64,000 nt of DNA from Labia minor (Eukaryota > Arthropoda > Insecta > Dermaptera > Spongiphoridae), in the NCBI GenBank assembly GCA_963082975.1, contig OY720345.1, positions 78,523,034-78,587,033 of the forward strand. Direction: 5' to 3'. Position numbers and translations under genes: made by a program. Below, one piece after another: positions 45,401 to 56,524 of this stretch (the stretch's first letter is position 1; the number at the start of each line of letters is the position of its first letter). The notes under the pieces were generated by a model. It did no database searches, was not told where the DNA came from, and worked only from the letters and a program-made list of their open reading frames with translations.

Positions 45401-46320
45401 ATTAGATCATTCTGGCTGAAACCAATACAGATAGATCTTTCATTATAAATATTATCAATGGTGTGAATTTCAAAAAAATCCTCAGAGCGGTTTAATATCT
45501 CAAAAATATACAAATATATATACAATTTTTGCTAGTATAATAAGATAAGATATTTATTATTATTGGCTTGACAACTCGAAAGGAAGGTAATCCAGTTTAG
45601 TGCTCTGTGTATAACTATATATCAGTAGGCACTAAATTAACACTGCAGCATCCTTAAATAATTAAATCTTGATTTCTCTATGAGGACTTATAGATAATCG
45701 ACGCAAATCTCTATTTTTCCATAAAAGTTAGTTAGATCATTCAAAACATAAGAAGAAAAGAAGAGGAATCAAGTACTCTACAAGCAACATTTATTTGGTA
45801 ATTCGAAATCAATCAGTGTAATTCTGGATTTTTACCATTTTTTTTATATACATTTATAATAAAACTTATTAAGGTAAAATAATTAAACGAAAATTTAATA
45901 AAAATATAATTCAAAAAACTATTTTAAATTTTGATAATTAAAAAAGTGTAGGCTAATAATACTGTCTGTATTCGTGATTCAATCAATATTATCAGAGGAA
46001 AAAATTTGATTTCCTTTTAAAAAAAAAACTTATTGTTCAAATAATTCTTCAGATAAATAAGATCTAGAGGGGGCATGTTTATATGATGCAAAAGAAAATA
46101 ACCTCTCTACTGGCGCAGATGATCATAAATGAGTATTAAATTTAATAAATAATTTTTTTATTGCTAATTGGTAATTTTATTTTTATTGCTAATTAGTAAT
46201 TTCCTAAAGAGTTCACATTTTGATTTTTGTCTTTCATAAAGATACAAATTCAAAATCTGAATTTATTTGAGTCTATTCTTTTTTTAATAATTTTTTATGA
46301 TTTTGAATTATATTCTAACA
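45400..46320. other. AT-rich DNA with a family A-linked tail repeat
   Basis: 45460-45550 (GTGTGAATTTCAAAAAAATC ... CTAGTATAATAAGATAAGAT) matches 21610-21705, which follows the family A repeat at 20.9 kb. Otherwise nothing. Confidence 0.45.
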
Positions 46321-46332
46321 TAAATTGTTTAC

Positions 46333-47165
46333 AGTTCAAAAAATTTATTAAATCTGTTTTCAATAGAAAGTAAAATAGGTGAAATTAAAGAAGAAACAGA
46401 TCTCATATGTTGCTCTTTTAGACTTTCTATTCGAGATTTCAAAGCAAAGAGTTTAGGAATTAATTGGCCATAAAAAGTTTTGTTTACTTTGTAAAAGATC
46501 CAATGCTTTTGCAATTGGCTTCATTAATTTTATATATTCTTCTAAATAATCAAAGTCAATATCTCTAAATGCTTTTATTCCGTGATCTGTGCAGAGTAAG
46601 TTTAGATTTTCTTTATTCTCATATATTCAGTAGAATCGTATAAGGAATTCCATCTCGTTGGAACAGGATAAATCAGAGAACAATTCAAAATTGTACTTAT
46701 GATTTCAGACGTTTTTTCTTGACATATTCCATAAAGTGACGCATTTTGCCATAGCAGGGTAATGAAATTTGGAAGCAGGGGAATTTCTTAAAGCATTATT
46801 CAAATCAGTTGTAGCCAAAAGTGGCAATGTGTGAGCAGCACATCGAAGATGTTTAGGTAATTCTATTGTATTGCTCTCCTTTTCTGATTCAATACAATGA
46901 AAGACTCTCTTCAATAACAAATCTAAAAAAAAATTTGTTTATTACTTTAAAAACACTGAATGAAATATAAATTATATTTTTACTTATTTACTTACCTTCA
47001 TTTTCTTGAAAATTTGTGTCACACCTTATTTCGAATTCTTTAAAAGCTTTCACAAAATTTGTTCCATTATCAGTTTTACCATGGATAATATTAATTCTCT
47101 TTTAAGACCAAAATCGCTAAAAATTTCGGAAACAATCTCAGCAATTTTATCAAAGGTGTGTGGCC
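46333..47165 (-). pseudogene. hAT transposase relic
   Basis: On the minus strand, reading crosses two frames. First comes FDKIAEIVSEIFSDFG, then GKTDNGTNFVKAFKEFEI (a catalytic-region Asp), then an in-phase intron (46995-46926, GTAAGT..TTTAG). LPKHLRCAAHTLPLLATTDL and MAKCVTLWN follow, then a gap with stops, then DIDFDYLEEYIKLMKPIAK and KTFYGQLIPKLFALKSRIES. This order is that of Ac/Hobo-type hAT transposases. Several frameshifts and the lack of the dimerisation end make it dead. Confidence 0.75.
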
Positions 47166-47383
47166 CCGCGAAACGGCGGCTGGCAAGAACACAACTTTCT
47201 CTCTCAAAATTTTTTTCATTGATTTGAAATGCAATTATAGATGAATAGTAAAAATGATTTTGATTTTATATAATATAATTAAATCAAAATTAAAGAAATT
47301 AATTTTTAATACCAATTTTTTTTATTTGATTGACAGTTTTATGTTTTTATGAACTGAAATGGTTAGGCCTTTTGGGCCATTAT

Positions 47384-47579
47384 TAGGGTGACCATATTTC
47401 TAAAACACCAAACCGGCACAAACGGTTTACGTTTTTCTTTTAGAACCAAATTGAAAAAATTTTGAAAAAAAGAACGAAATCTCCTAAATATTTAAAAAAC
47501 GGGACAATAGGCTGTCCCGAAGTCTTTTTTTCTGGACGCCGGGATAGAGCACCTAAAAACGGGACGTTTGGTCACCCTA
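47384..47579. mobile_element. hAT-type MITE, 196 bp
   Basis: Inverted ends TAGGGTGACCATATTTC and (reverse) TAGGGTGACCAAACGTC. The flanking 8-mers gccattat and gccataat differ at one position. The interior repeats AACGGGAC words. The TAGGGTGACCA tip is common in animal hAT MITEs. Confidence 0.78.
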
Positions 47580-47699
47580 GCCATAATCATAAAAATATTT
47601 TTTAATTTATTCAAATTCAAAATTCAAATTCAAATTAGATATTTCGAAACAAGAAATATATAACTTAGACCACTTTCATAATTATAGGCACATATATAA

Positions 47700-48370
47700 G
47701 TAATTGCTCAGACCGCATTGGCACACTTCGCACTTAGACAAGGGGCTTTGTCTCCTGAACCTCCGAAGTAATACATATGAATTGGTTGAAAATCTTGCAG
47801 TATGTAATAGATTTTCATTTATAGACTGACAGAGAGACATGAACAATTCTCAAGTCACTTTTGGATTCTAAAATTCGTGAACAAATTCTTATATTTTTAA
47901 ATTTTGAACAATGTGCAGACAAAAACCTTTATATATACTTATATATTGAAATTGTAGATAATAAATGAGAGGGTAGGTATGATACGGATGCACCGCCTGG
48001 CTAAAGGTGAAGGGAGGGGAACAACCTTGCAATGGATTCTTTGAATGTTTGAGATTTAGAAATAATCACTTATACTAATAATTTACTAATAATATATGAA
48101 AATAATTATAATTATTATTTAATGTTTAAATCAATGTAAAAATAAGTTATTATAATTACCTGACTAAGCTTAAGTCAAATGAGGTCAACTTCTACTGTTG
48201 ATCTGATTGGGGAGAGCTCCTTAAATGCGCCCAGGCTCGGGTAAAGCTCAATGAAGAATGATGGTAAGAAATTATTTTATTTATAAGAAAAATGAAAAAA
48301 GAAAATGAACTAACTAATAACTTTGTTCCGTTATCGCTGAGAAAGGATAAAAATGCCTTTGATACTTAGT
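47700..48370. other. Decayed repeat DNA
   Basis: 47706-47840 is a diverged relative of the GC-rich head repeat at 29.24 and 41.57 kb (CACTTCGCACTTAGACAAGG). No gene. Confidence 0.35.
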
Positions 48371-48379
48371 TTTATTTTG

Positions 48380-48600
48380 CTTTCATTATGTGATGTTTTT
48401 GAATTAAATTGAAAATTTACATATTTATTTCTTTTATTCGAAAATGACTCACTTTCGATATCATTGTATTTTATCTTTTCTTTATTTAGAATAATTAAAA
48501 GTAATGATTCAAATAAAAAATATCAAGCTAATAAAAAAAAAATTAAGTTAAATGGTTTTTTATTTTGGTTGAAAATTTTTAAAACTAAAATTCAAATTGG
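48380..48600. repeat. Dispersed repeat family D, copy at 51400-51605
   Basis: GAAAATGACTCACTTTCGAT, then ATCATTGT and AAAAGTAATGATTCAAAT occur in both copies in the same orientation. The 51.6-kb copy continues into ATTCTGGGAAAAAATGGCCA, which recurs at 54297. Confidence 0.65.
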
Positions 48601-48621
48601 GAATACCTTAAAATATGGATT

Positions 48622-48651
48622 CCCCAAGAGGTCCACGTGGACCTCTTGGGG
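48622..48651. repeat. Perfect 30-bp palindrome
   Basis: CCCCAAGAGGTCCAC is followed directly by its reverse complement, with no loop. Confidence 0.9.
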
Positions 48652-48786
48652 GTCTATGGAGCTTTGAATAGGACATCAGGGGGTGGGAAAAGCGAAATTT
48701 CCTCTTTGAATCACTATAAAACAAATAAAGGATTTCTTTACAAAATAAAATCTAAATATAAAAGTAAATACAATCAAATACCAACG

Positions 48787-48871
48787 GATCCTGCTAGTCC
48801 CCATAATAGTAGAAATTATTAAATTTAATATACTTGAATATAATTACTACTATTATGGGGACTAGCAGGAT
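48787..48871. repeat. Hairpin, 27-bp arms
   Basis: GGATCCTGCTAGTCCCCATA (and seven more bases) at 48787-48813 is matched exactly in inverse at about 48844-48870, with a 30-nt AT-rich loop. Confidence 0.85.
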
Positions 48872-48879
48872 CCTTTGAC

Positions 48880-49250
48880 AAGCATTTATTGAGAGTTACA
48901 TAAAACAAAACTTACAATTAATTGATAGTTTTTTTTTCCTTTTTTCTTGTCTCATTACTTGATACGATTCTTAAAAATTAATTTTTTGACAAAATTTTTT
49001 TTATCTAAGACTAGTTTATTTTAATTTAGTTTAATAAAAATTGTTTTACTTCATTCTATACGATTTATAGATCGACTTATTAGCTGGAGGTACTTTTTCA
49101 ATCAGTAGTTTGTTGTAATTTTTTTATACAAACTATATATCAATGAATGTATGCTAACAATTTTTGGAATTTTTGACTTTTAATGAATTAATGATGAAAT
49201 AAAGCAACAAAATGATTTTTTATAAAGAAGTATGATCAATTATCTATCTA
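48880..49250. other. AT-rich DNA, nothing recognised
   Basis: No gene or repeat recognised. Confidence 0.4.
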
Positions 49251-49254
49251 TTTA

Positions 49255-50100
49255 TCTCGGTGGCTCTAGAGAACTCGAAAGTTCTTGGGCGTAGCAACCA
49301 CATTTCTTTAAATGTTCCTATCCTCTGCTACACCAAGCCAAACTCTATTTTATCCCTCTCTCTTCTTACATTGTCAGCCCACCGCGACTTTGTGCTTCCA
49401 ATCGGTCTCTCTCCTTCCATTCTTGCTATGTGTCCTGTCCATCATAACCTTACCGATTTAATACTCTAACTATGTCTGAAGATGCATAGAGGCCATGCAT
49501 TTCCACTTTATTCATTCCGCAATGACCTCATATTTCTTGGCCCATAGATGCTGCGATGAATCCTATTTTCAAATACTCTAAATTTACTCTCGTCTCCCAA
49601 GGTCATAGACCCTGCCTCACACCCGTATAAGGCCCGATTCACACACAAGTGGCGTATGGCACTGGCGTGGTTCTGGCGTGGAACAGGTTTGTTAATGTAA
49701 TTGCGTTAGCTTATGACTCAATACACACAGATATGGCGTGTTGGAGGCGTGGAAAATGGCACGAAGACCACTCCACTCCGACGCCACCGGTGGCTCGTAG
49801 GACTGGAACGCCACTTCTAGACCATTTCATTATTCATTTCAACTTTTTAATCAAATTTTATATTTTGCCAGCATTTAATTTTAAAAACGTGTTTTTTGTG
49901 TTATCATCATTGTTAACGCCTCTCTCTGATTTTGATTTATTTATTTAATGTCAATTTATTTTTATATAATTTTTATAATTTTTTCTTTCATATATATATC
50001 TTTATATATATATTTTACTAGCTGATCAGAACCACGCCAGAACCACGCCAGTGCCATACGCCACTTGTGTGTGAATCGGGCCTAAAACAACCTCTCTCTC
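49255..50100 (-). mobile_element. LINE fragment split by a Harbinger-type MITE
   Basis: 49255-49630 matches the LINE family at 41.6 and 51.7 kb (GATGCATAGAGGCCATGCAT, TCGTCTCCCAAGGTCATAGA, ACCCGTATAA), with the MITE cutting the YGCEAW codons. A CT-repeat follows at 50092-50110. Confidence 0.62.
49631..50082. mobile_element. PIF/Harbinger-type MITE, 452 bp
   Basis: Perfect inverted ends of about 51 bp start GGCCCGATTCACACACAAGT and include the internal direct word GGCGTGGTTCTGGCGTGG. TAA on both sides (49628-49630, 50083-50085) is the 3-bp target typical of Harbinger. The perfect ends suggest recent movement. No transposase. Confidence 0.83.
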
Positions 50101-50109
50101 TCTCTCTCT

Positions 50110-51400
50110 GCAAAATAATATGATCAATTATATTCATAACAAAAAAATATTGAGTTAGATCGATATGTTTGAGATAAATCGCGTCCACGAACAAAACCTA
50201 ACAACTATTATTGTGTGTGTGTGTGTGTGGAAAGAGGGAGTACTAATGATATTGATTCGAACAGACATATTCTTTTTATAAGTTCTTCTGGTCCCTAAAA
50301 CCATTTATTTTTATCTCACTATTAATGTGAAATGCGTCGTTGAACAACAAAAATGAGTTCAAAACTAATTAATTAATAATTTATTGATATATATCTCGTA
50401 TATAAAATATTCAATATCTCTCATCCGAGAGTTAAAATATGATTTAAAAAAAAAATGATTATTTCGTATTAATAAGAAATCTAAATTTAAATAAATTTTA
50501 AATAAATAATAAATATCATTTGAAATGATTATTTATATTGTTAATTGTTAATTAAAAAAGAATTTATTGAATATATAAAATTCTCAATTAAAAGTACATT
50601 TAATTAACATTTTTTTTCTCTTAAACAATTGTTGCTAGAATTCATACAAATTTCGAAAAAAATAATTTTTGAACCATTTTATCATGATTAAAATTTATAT
50701 CATTGGATCAAAATAATTAAATCTAATTATGAACAAATTTTCGGTAAAATTAAACCTACCAACATTTGTTTGCCAAAATTTCAAATGATTGCCAAACTCA
50801 GATCGCTAATTATTTTACCTTTTCATAAATATTATATAATTTTAAATTATTTTTATTTTTTTAGTATTATTTTTATTATTATAGCCTAGTAATTTTAATA
50901 ATAAAAAATATTTTCTTCCAGTTTCGTTTTTATCAATCAGTCCTATTAATATAGGAAGAATAAATTTAAACAAATAAATTTAATCTTATTCTTACATGAA
51001 ATTTTGTTTAATGTTTACATTTAATTCGTTTATAAGATTAGGATAGTGTATATATATATATATATATATAATTTCGTTATTATTAAAGAAGTTGTAAATT
51101 GAATTAAAAACGAGTCCCTGCAATTTTTCGGTATTAATCATTAAATGAACTTTTCTCAAAGAAATTGCCGCACTCTTTTGGTTGTGTTTGCAATATAATT
51201 ATAACGCGTTTACTCTTTCAAATAGAATAGTATTATTATATTTATTTACTTGTTTATCTTTTAATAAGACAATCAGTGTAAACAATTTTAAGCCTAGTCA
51301 AAAATTTGACCAATTTGATAATTTTCAATTTTCACCGAAAAATATTTTATTTTTAACTCCAATTAATGATCTTACTATTGGAATTTTAATTGAATGCCTT
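50110..51400. other. AT-rich DNA, nothing recognised
   Basis: Contains (GT)n at about 50213-50228 and (AT)n at 51048-51070. No coding signal. Confidence 0.45.
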
Positions 51401-51639
51401 TGATATTTAATTTTTTGGTTTCATTTTGTGATATTTTTGAATTAAAATGAAATTTTTTTTTTACATATTCATATTTTTATTCGAAAATGACTCACTTTCG
51501 ATATCATTGTTTTTTATTTTTTATTTATTTAGAAATATTAAAAGTAATGATTCAAATCAAAAATATTAAGTGAATTAAAAAAAAATATTTAAGTTAAATG
51601 GTTTCATTCTGGGAAAAAATGGCCAGGCGGCGTTAACCC

Positions 51640-52080
51640 TTCAGAGTCTTCAAGTTCCCTTCCCATCCCAGCCTTCTCTATTTTATAACCTTAATTAACC
51701 TTAACTATATCTTGAGATGCATAGAGGTGATGCAATTCCTCGTTATGCTATATCCGCCATTCCCCGGTGACCTCATCTTTCTTTGGTCCATAAATACCGC
51801 TAACATTCCTAATCTCAAATCTCTGAATCTACTCTCGTCTCCCAGGATCATCAACCATGCCTCACACCCATAGATTACAACAGGCAAAATACTTGTTTTA
51901 AATATTTCAATTTTTCTTCCAGTTAGGTAAAAGTTTCGATGAGTTAGTGTATGATAACAGACGTTACCCGAATTAAATTCTTCTCGAATATTATTATCCT
52001 TTGTAATTACAGAACCTAAAGATTTAAATTTTATTACATTTTCAAATTCTAGATTTTGTGTGTTAATACTATCCCTCTCT
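51640..52080 (-). mobile_element. LINE fragment, RT 3' region
   Basis: The minus-strand frame VVIYGCEAWLMILGDESRFR and the reading GNGGYSITRNCITSMHLKI correspond to the same part of the LINE as 41.8 kb. Frames are broken. Confidence 0.62.
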
Positions 52081-52103
52081 TACTAAATATTTTGTCTTAC
52101 TCA

Positions 52104-53073
52104 GTCATTCCACGTCAACTCACCCTGTACCTCATCTTGAATCACAAAAGAGAAATTCTCGCTGAAGTCAATTGATTGATATAATGGCTTGATTTGGCGC
52201 GCAGTTATCCTTTAGACTTTTAAAATAGCTCGACTGACTTTTTGCAATATAAGAATTTGGGATCAATTTTTCTATTTTTGTTGTTAGTTCATCAATAAAT
52301 TCATCAATGTGTGTGTGTGGTTGAAGTTTGAGTTATCATCTGTGTCCTGTCTGTAGCTACCCACTGTTTGAATTCGATCCTATCTTCTTCCTCATAGTTT
52401 TCAAACTTTGTTTGTAAGAATGCTGTTAAACTTTCCTTCGATGGACATTTTTAGGTAAAAATATTTTATTTAATATTAAAATGTCTAATTATTAACAATA
52501 TTCAGCCATTGAGACTCTCATATTGCTCATAATTAATGTGTTGTAACTTGCAGTGGTCTTAGTAAATAGAAGGAGGCAAATACACAAAACTTTTAATTTA
52601 TTAAATTAAAGCCCATTTCATGTAGATAATTTAGGAAAAAAAAAGTTCTTGATTATCTCATTCCCTTGTCGTGATATTTCATTTTACGCTAAACCTTGTT
52701 TGTAATTTTAAAATTTTATAATGTCCAACATATAATTTTTTTTAAAATATTTTGGGGTCGGTTATATTTTTTTTACAATTCCTCATAGTTATAAGAACAT
52801 GCCTTAAAAATTTCAACAAGATAGGAGGTTAAATAAGTGAATGAGAAATTATTTTCTTCTCCAATACACGTTTTATTTGGCCTTATCCGAGACTCGGAAA
52901 TTTAAAAACGGCAATCTTTAAACTGCCATTACTCAAAAACTATGTGAGATAAAAAATTAAAATTTGGTGGTGTTTTTCATGTTTATAAATAGAACATATT
53001 CACCAATTTTCATAAAAATCTGAGATTTTGGTTGAAAAAATGACTATTTTCTGGTTGAATTGACGTGGAATGA
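52104..53073 (-). mobile_element. DNA transposon relic with GTCATTCCACGTCAA ends
   Basis: Inverted ends GTCATTCCACGTCAACTCA and (reverse) GGGTCATTCCACGTCAATTCA. On the minus strand at 52450-52200 a decayed frame gives KCPSKESLTAFLQTKFENY, then EDRIEFKQWVATDRT and DELTTKIEKLIPNSYIAKSQ, plausible transposase text. Superfamily uncertain; no clear target duplication. Confidence 0.5.
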
Positions 53074-53138
53074 CCCTACTATTAATTGCAAGTCCCACTG
53101 CTTCGATTAACTTTTCTACGCAATCTTTAATTGCATAT

Positions 53139-53158
53139 ATATATATATATATATATAT
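53139..53158. repeat. (AT)n microsatellite
   Basis: Short TA run. Confidence 0.85.
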
Positions 53159-53159
53159 G

Positions 53160-53600
53160 AATGATATTTTTCAATGTATTTATAAATTTTTTTTTTCGAT
53201 TTTCATATGAAATTTTTATTTTTATATATTCCAATTATATATTATAAATATTATTACAATTATTTTCTTTATATTATTCCTTTATTAAATTTTGATAAGT
53301 ACTGAAAATTATTATTACTGAAATTATTATTAATATCTCTAATTAAGTCTAACCGTGCCTGATAACCCTTTTTAATATTTTTAGTTCCCATGTATAAATC
53401 TCTACTACTCTTGTTGCGGTTACTTTCTTCTATTTCTAATATTTTATTTTTTAGACTTTCTCTTTTTTGATCCTAATGATTTTCGTCCCTATTTTCCTGT
53501 TATTAATATACTCCAATCTATCTACTTCGCGTTTACTATTAACCCATTGTAATTTAGCTTTTTTTTCTAATCTCTATTACTTCTAAACATTCCTCATCGA
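53160..53600. other. AT-rich DNA, nothing recognised
   Basis: No gene seen. Confidence 0.35.
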
Positions 53601-53605
53601 AACAA

Positions 53606-53790
53606 AAAGTAATTTTTGTACAAAGAAATTTAATCTAAAATCTACTTTAAAAAAAGATGTATTAATTCATACAGGCGAAAAGCCTTTTGATTGTAATTTT
53701 TGTACAAAAAAAATTTATTCAAAAATCTCAATTCAATAATCACTTAAGAAATCATACAGGCGAAAAGCCTTTTGAATGTAATATAAAATG
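53606..53790 (+). pseudogene. C2H2 zinc-finger fragment
   Basis: NFCTKKFNLKSTLKKDVLIH, then TGEKPFDCNFCTKKIYSK, then after a shift RNHTGEKPFECN. The wording and codon use match the finger array at 60.2-61.6 kb, so it is a copied and broken piece of a related gene. Confidence 0.75.
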
Positions 53791-53799
53791 AAATGAAAT

Positions 53800-54460
53800 G
53801 TAAATGCATTTTTAAACTAACGTTTTTATTCATGAAATAAATATAAAATACACTAAATTATTCACCTGAAATTTACATAAATATTGTAAATAAGTTCTAT
53901 AGATATTATTATTTAATTTATCATGTACTGTTTGTTTTAATTTAATTTTTTTTTTTATTGATTTTGGTCTGTTTGTGTAATCAAGAAATTAACATTTTAG
54001 ACATAAATTAAGTAAATAAAAGAATATAAAAATATTTATTTGTCTTAGAATATTAATAAAAAAATTATATCTTTAAAACCCCGAAATAATTATTCTAAAA
54101 TAAAATGTAACAACACATGACCTAGTGAGCAGGTAACATATCATATGCACTTATTGTTATTTTTACTGTTAGGGCTCGGGGGGGGGGGAGACAAGCAATC
54201 ATAAACCATTCACAATAATACCCTGATAGAAATTTATTTCTGTACGAATTTGTTTTCATATTAATGAATAACTTTCGAATTCCCCCTCTAAAAACTGTCA
54301 TTCTGGGAAAAAATTGCCAGGCGGCGTTAACCCCCTGTGGAGGGTTTCTTCAGAAAAACATTCCTCCGAGTGGATATTCTATCCTCTCTTCAAGAAATAA
54401 AAGGTGAATTTAGCAAAGATTAGACCAAAGAATGTATCTTTTAAGGAAACGAAAGAAAGT
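53800..54460. other. AT-rich DNA with repeat scraps
   Basis: G9-10 run at about 54179. 54295-54335 repeats the family D tail (ATTCTGGGAAAAAATTGCCA then GGCGGCGTTAACCC). Confidence 0.45.
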
Positions 54461-54463
54461 ATA

Positions 54464-54635
54464 TCTTATATATAAAATTCTCGTGTCACAAAACTTTGAA
54501 AAAGTTCTCCTCCGAAACGGCTGGACCGATTCTTATGAAATTTTTTATGTATATTCAGTAGGTCTCAGGGCATGTCAGACTTCCTTCATAAAACCGCTAA
54601 TTGGTAAGGTGTGTCCAGGGGGTGGAATTTAAATA
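54464..54635 (+). repeat. Helitron-like 5' terminal repeat
   Basis: Starts TCTTATATATAAAATTCTCG; inverse copy at 42770-42955. Confidence 0.55.
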
Positions 54636-55228
54636 AAATTAGTTATTAAGTTTAAATATAAAAAACAAATATACAAAATAACTCAATAAACTTTTAATAA
54701 TTATTTTGTTTATTTAAAAATGAGTTTTTCATTAAGAAAACATAATGAAAACTCATCTTTGTATATATTTCAACACAATTAACAGTGTTGAATGTAAAAA
54801 AAATATATATCTATATATAAAACAATTAATATAAAATTCAAAAATCACATTTAAAAGTCAAGAGGTAAAGAATCTTGAATCTCACCAATTATATTAAAAA
54901 ATTCATCTATCCTCTCTAAATAAGAATAGCAACGTTTGAAGTTGTATTCTGCGATATATCCCGGTAAATGATGGTTTTTATTTCCAAATCTAGGGAAATT
55001 TGCCCTTACCTCCCTCCAAAGCCGCTCAATATTTTGGGTATGAGCTCCTGTAATTAAAACAAATTTTTAAGATCAAAAAGAAAAATAATTTCTAAATTAA
55101 AAGCATAAAAAAAAAATTCTATAGTATTTTTTTTATATATATAATTTTGTAAAAATAAAAATATTTCTCACCAGTAGAGGGGTCAACAAAATTTATAGAG
55201 TGGTTGACCGTATAATGCTTGAAGCCCT

Positions 55229-55377
55229 TGTGGTGCATGTCACCACTTGTTGTGGATGTGTGAGGAAGGACATGTGAGAGTTGGCAAATATATACAAATA
55301 ATAGATATATTGCTGATGGTAAAAACTCTCACATGTCCTTCCTCACACATCCACAACAAGTGGTGACATGCACCACA
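55229..55377. repeat. 54-bp-arm hairpin forming the 5' terminal block
   Basis: TGTGGTGCATGTCACCACTT... (55229-55282) is matched exactly in inverse at 55324-55377, with a 41-nt AT-rich loop. The whole block is a palindrome with TG..CA ends. Confidence 0.85.
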
Positions 55378-55378
55378 T

Positions 55379-55422
55379 TGGTGACCCCGACGTGATATGA
55401 ACACGCAACCTTTCTGATCTGG
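55379..55422 (+). promoter_or_regulatory. Extended primer-binding site, complement of tRNA-Trp 3' half
   Basis: TGGTGACCCCGACGTGATAT, then GAACACGCAACCTTTCTGAT, then CTGG. Against the animal tRNA-Trp known to me this is complementary from the CCA tail back to the CCA anticodon, with one substitution and one extra T. Ordinary primer sites are about 18 nt. Confidence 0.65.
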
Positions 55423-55442
55423 CACGACGGCGCCGCCTCCAA

Positions 55443-55546
55443 CTACATCGCCACGGCTGCCTCCGGACCTACACCGCCAGGGCTGCCCCCGGACCTACAT
55501 CGCCAGGGCTGCCTCCGGACCTGCATCGCTACGGCTGCCGCTGAGG
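55443..55546. repeat. 26-bp tandem repeat, four units
   Basis: Units begin CTACATCGCCAGGGCTGCCT and end CCGGAC; the fourth unit is diverged. The period is not a multiple of three, arguing against coding. Confidence 0.8.
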
Positions 55547-56524
55547 TCGTCGCCGTCATCGCAGTCGCCTCGGACATAATCGCCATCATACCGGTCGTCA
55601 ACACCACCTAGACCGTACATGTTGGCCATCACTGCCATCACTTTCATCCGCGCCATCGTCTCCCGAGCGGCAACACGTGCTGCGGTCGCCGTCACTGTCC
55701 GAGATGTCATCATCGCCACGACCACGAGCGCCCGGTGTCACCGCATCGACAACGTGCCTCGGTCGGCGCCACCGTCCGGACGCCATCGCGGTCATGACCG
55801 CTACCACGGGGGTTGTATCGCTAGAACGCTGGAGGGGGAGTACTGTCGTGCCGCACACCACAAGTAGATGGCGCCGCGCCAACGTGCGCCAGCCCATGAC
55901 GGCAACAACATGATGGGGACATATGTATATATTGTAAACGGTGAATTCAATAAAATGAGTTGTGACTCCGACTCAACGGCTTTTATTTCTAGCCTTTTCC
56001 TAACATCCGACTTCCACCTTACCTATACACATGTCCGCCACACCCTCATCCTTCAGGCATCTATACGATCTCCAACAATCCGACATTATGGTTGTACCCG
56101 GATGAATCCAATCCTTAATAGTTTGGAGAAGTGTCGCCCGGGATCTATTGGGCACTGACACAATAAAAATTTTCTTTGTATCCCTCTCTATACCACCGAA
56201 AATCCACTGCCCTTTGATAATCCTCCCAGTATTGTATTTTCGCTTGCCGAGTTTTGCTTCGTCGATCTCGACGATTTTATCGGGCCTTCCAAGTTTTATG
56301 TTAATCTTTTGGGCCCAATACAAGCAATTCACATTCACAGTTTTAGAAAGAAAATATTTTTTTTCCAGCTATAAGTAGATATCATTTATAGCTTTCCTCA
56401 TGAAATCATGATCTCCACTTTTCAGACGGTTCTAAATCCAAACCTGCAAAAAAAAATTTTGATCCGGCCGGCCGTTCGTTACCAAAATTAAGTCTAAACG
56501 AAATGAGATATTATCTTGGGATTT

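Larger units (their letters stand above)
55229..56042 (+). mobile_element. Small GC-rich LTR-type element (TRIM-like), tRNA-Trp primer site
   Basis: Target duplication ccct at 55225-55228 and 56043-56046. A 5' terminal block 55229-55377 (TG..CA) is followed one base later by TGGTGACCCCGACGTGAT, the complement of a tRNA-Trp 3' end. A purine tract GGAGGGGGAGTAC ends at 55843. A 3' terminal block 55844-56042 carries AATAAA at 55949. The terminal blocks are not alike, so this is not a normal LTR pair. No gag or pol is present. The GC-rich interior contrasts sharply with the AT-rich surroundings. Confidence 0.65.
54852..56340 (-). pseudogene. Merlin (IS1595-like) transposase, split by an LTR-type insertion
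   Basis: Right part 56338-56043: KIVEIDEAKLGKRKYNTG, QWIFGGIERDTKKIFIV, TIMSDCWRSYRCLKDEG. This is the ISXO2/IS1595-like DDE domain with the first two acidic catalytic residues. Left part: GFKHYTVNHSINFVDPSTG up to a donor at about 55170, an intron of about 117 bp, then AHTQNIERLWREVRANFPR and a stop near 54855. E in NIERLW is the usual last catalytic position. The element at 55229-56042 interrupts between DEG and FKH. Excluding it with one ccct copy keeps frame. The N-terminus is incomplete. The core looks nearly intact apart from the insertion. Confidence 0.78.

Noticed and set aside
55495-55913. Several overlapping frames on both strands in the GC-rich interior of 55229-56042
   Set aside because: High GC removes stop codons by chance; the 26-bp repeat period is not codon-sized and no domain is visible.
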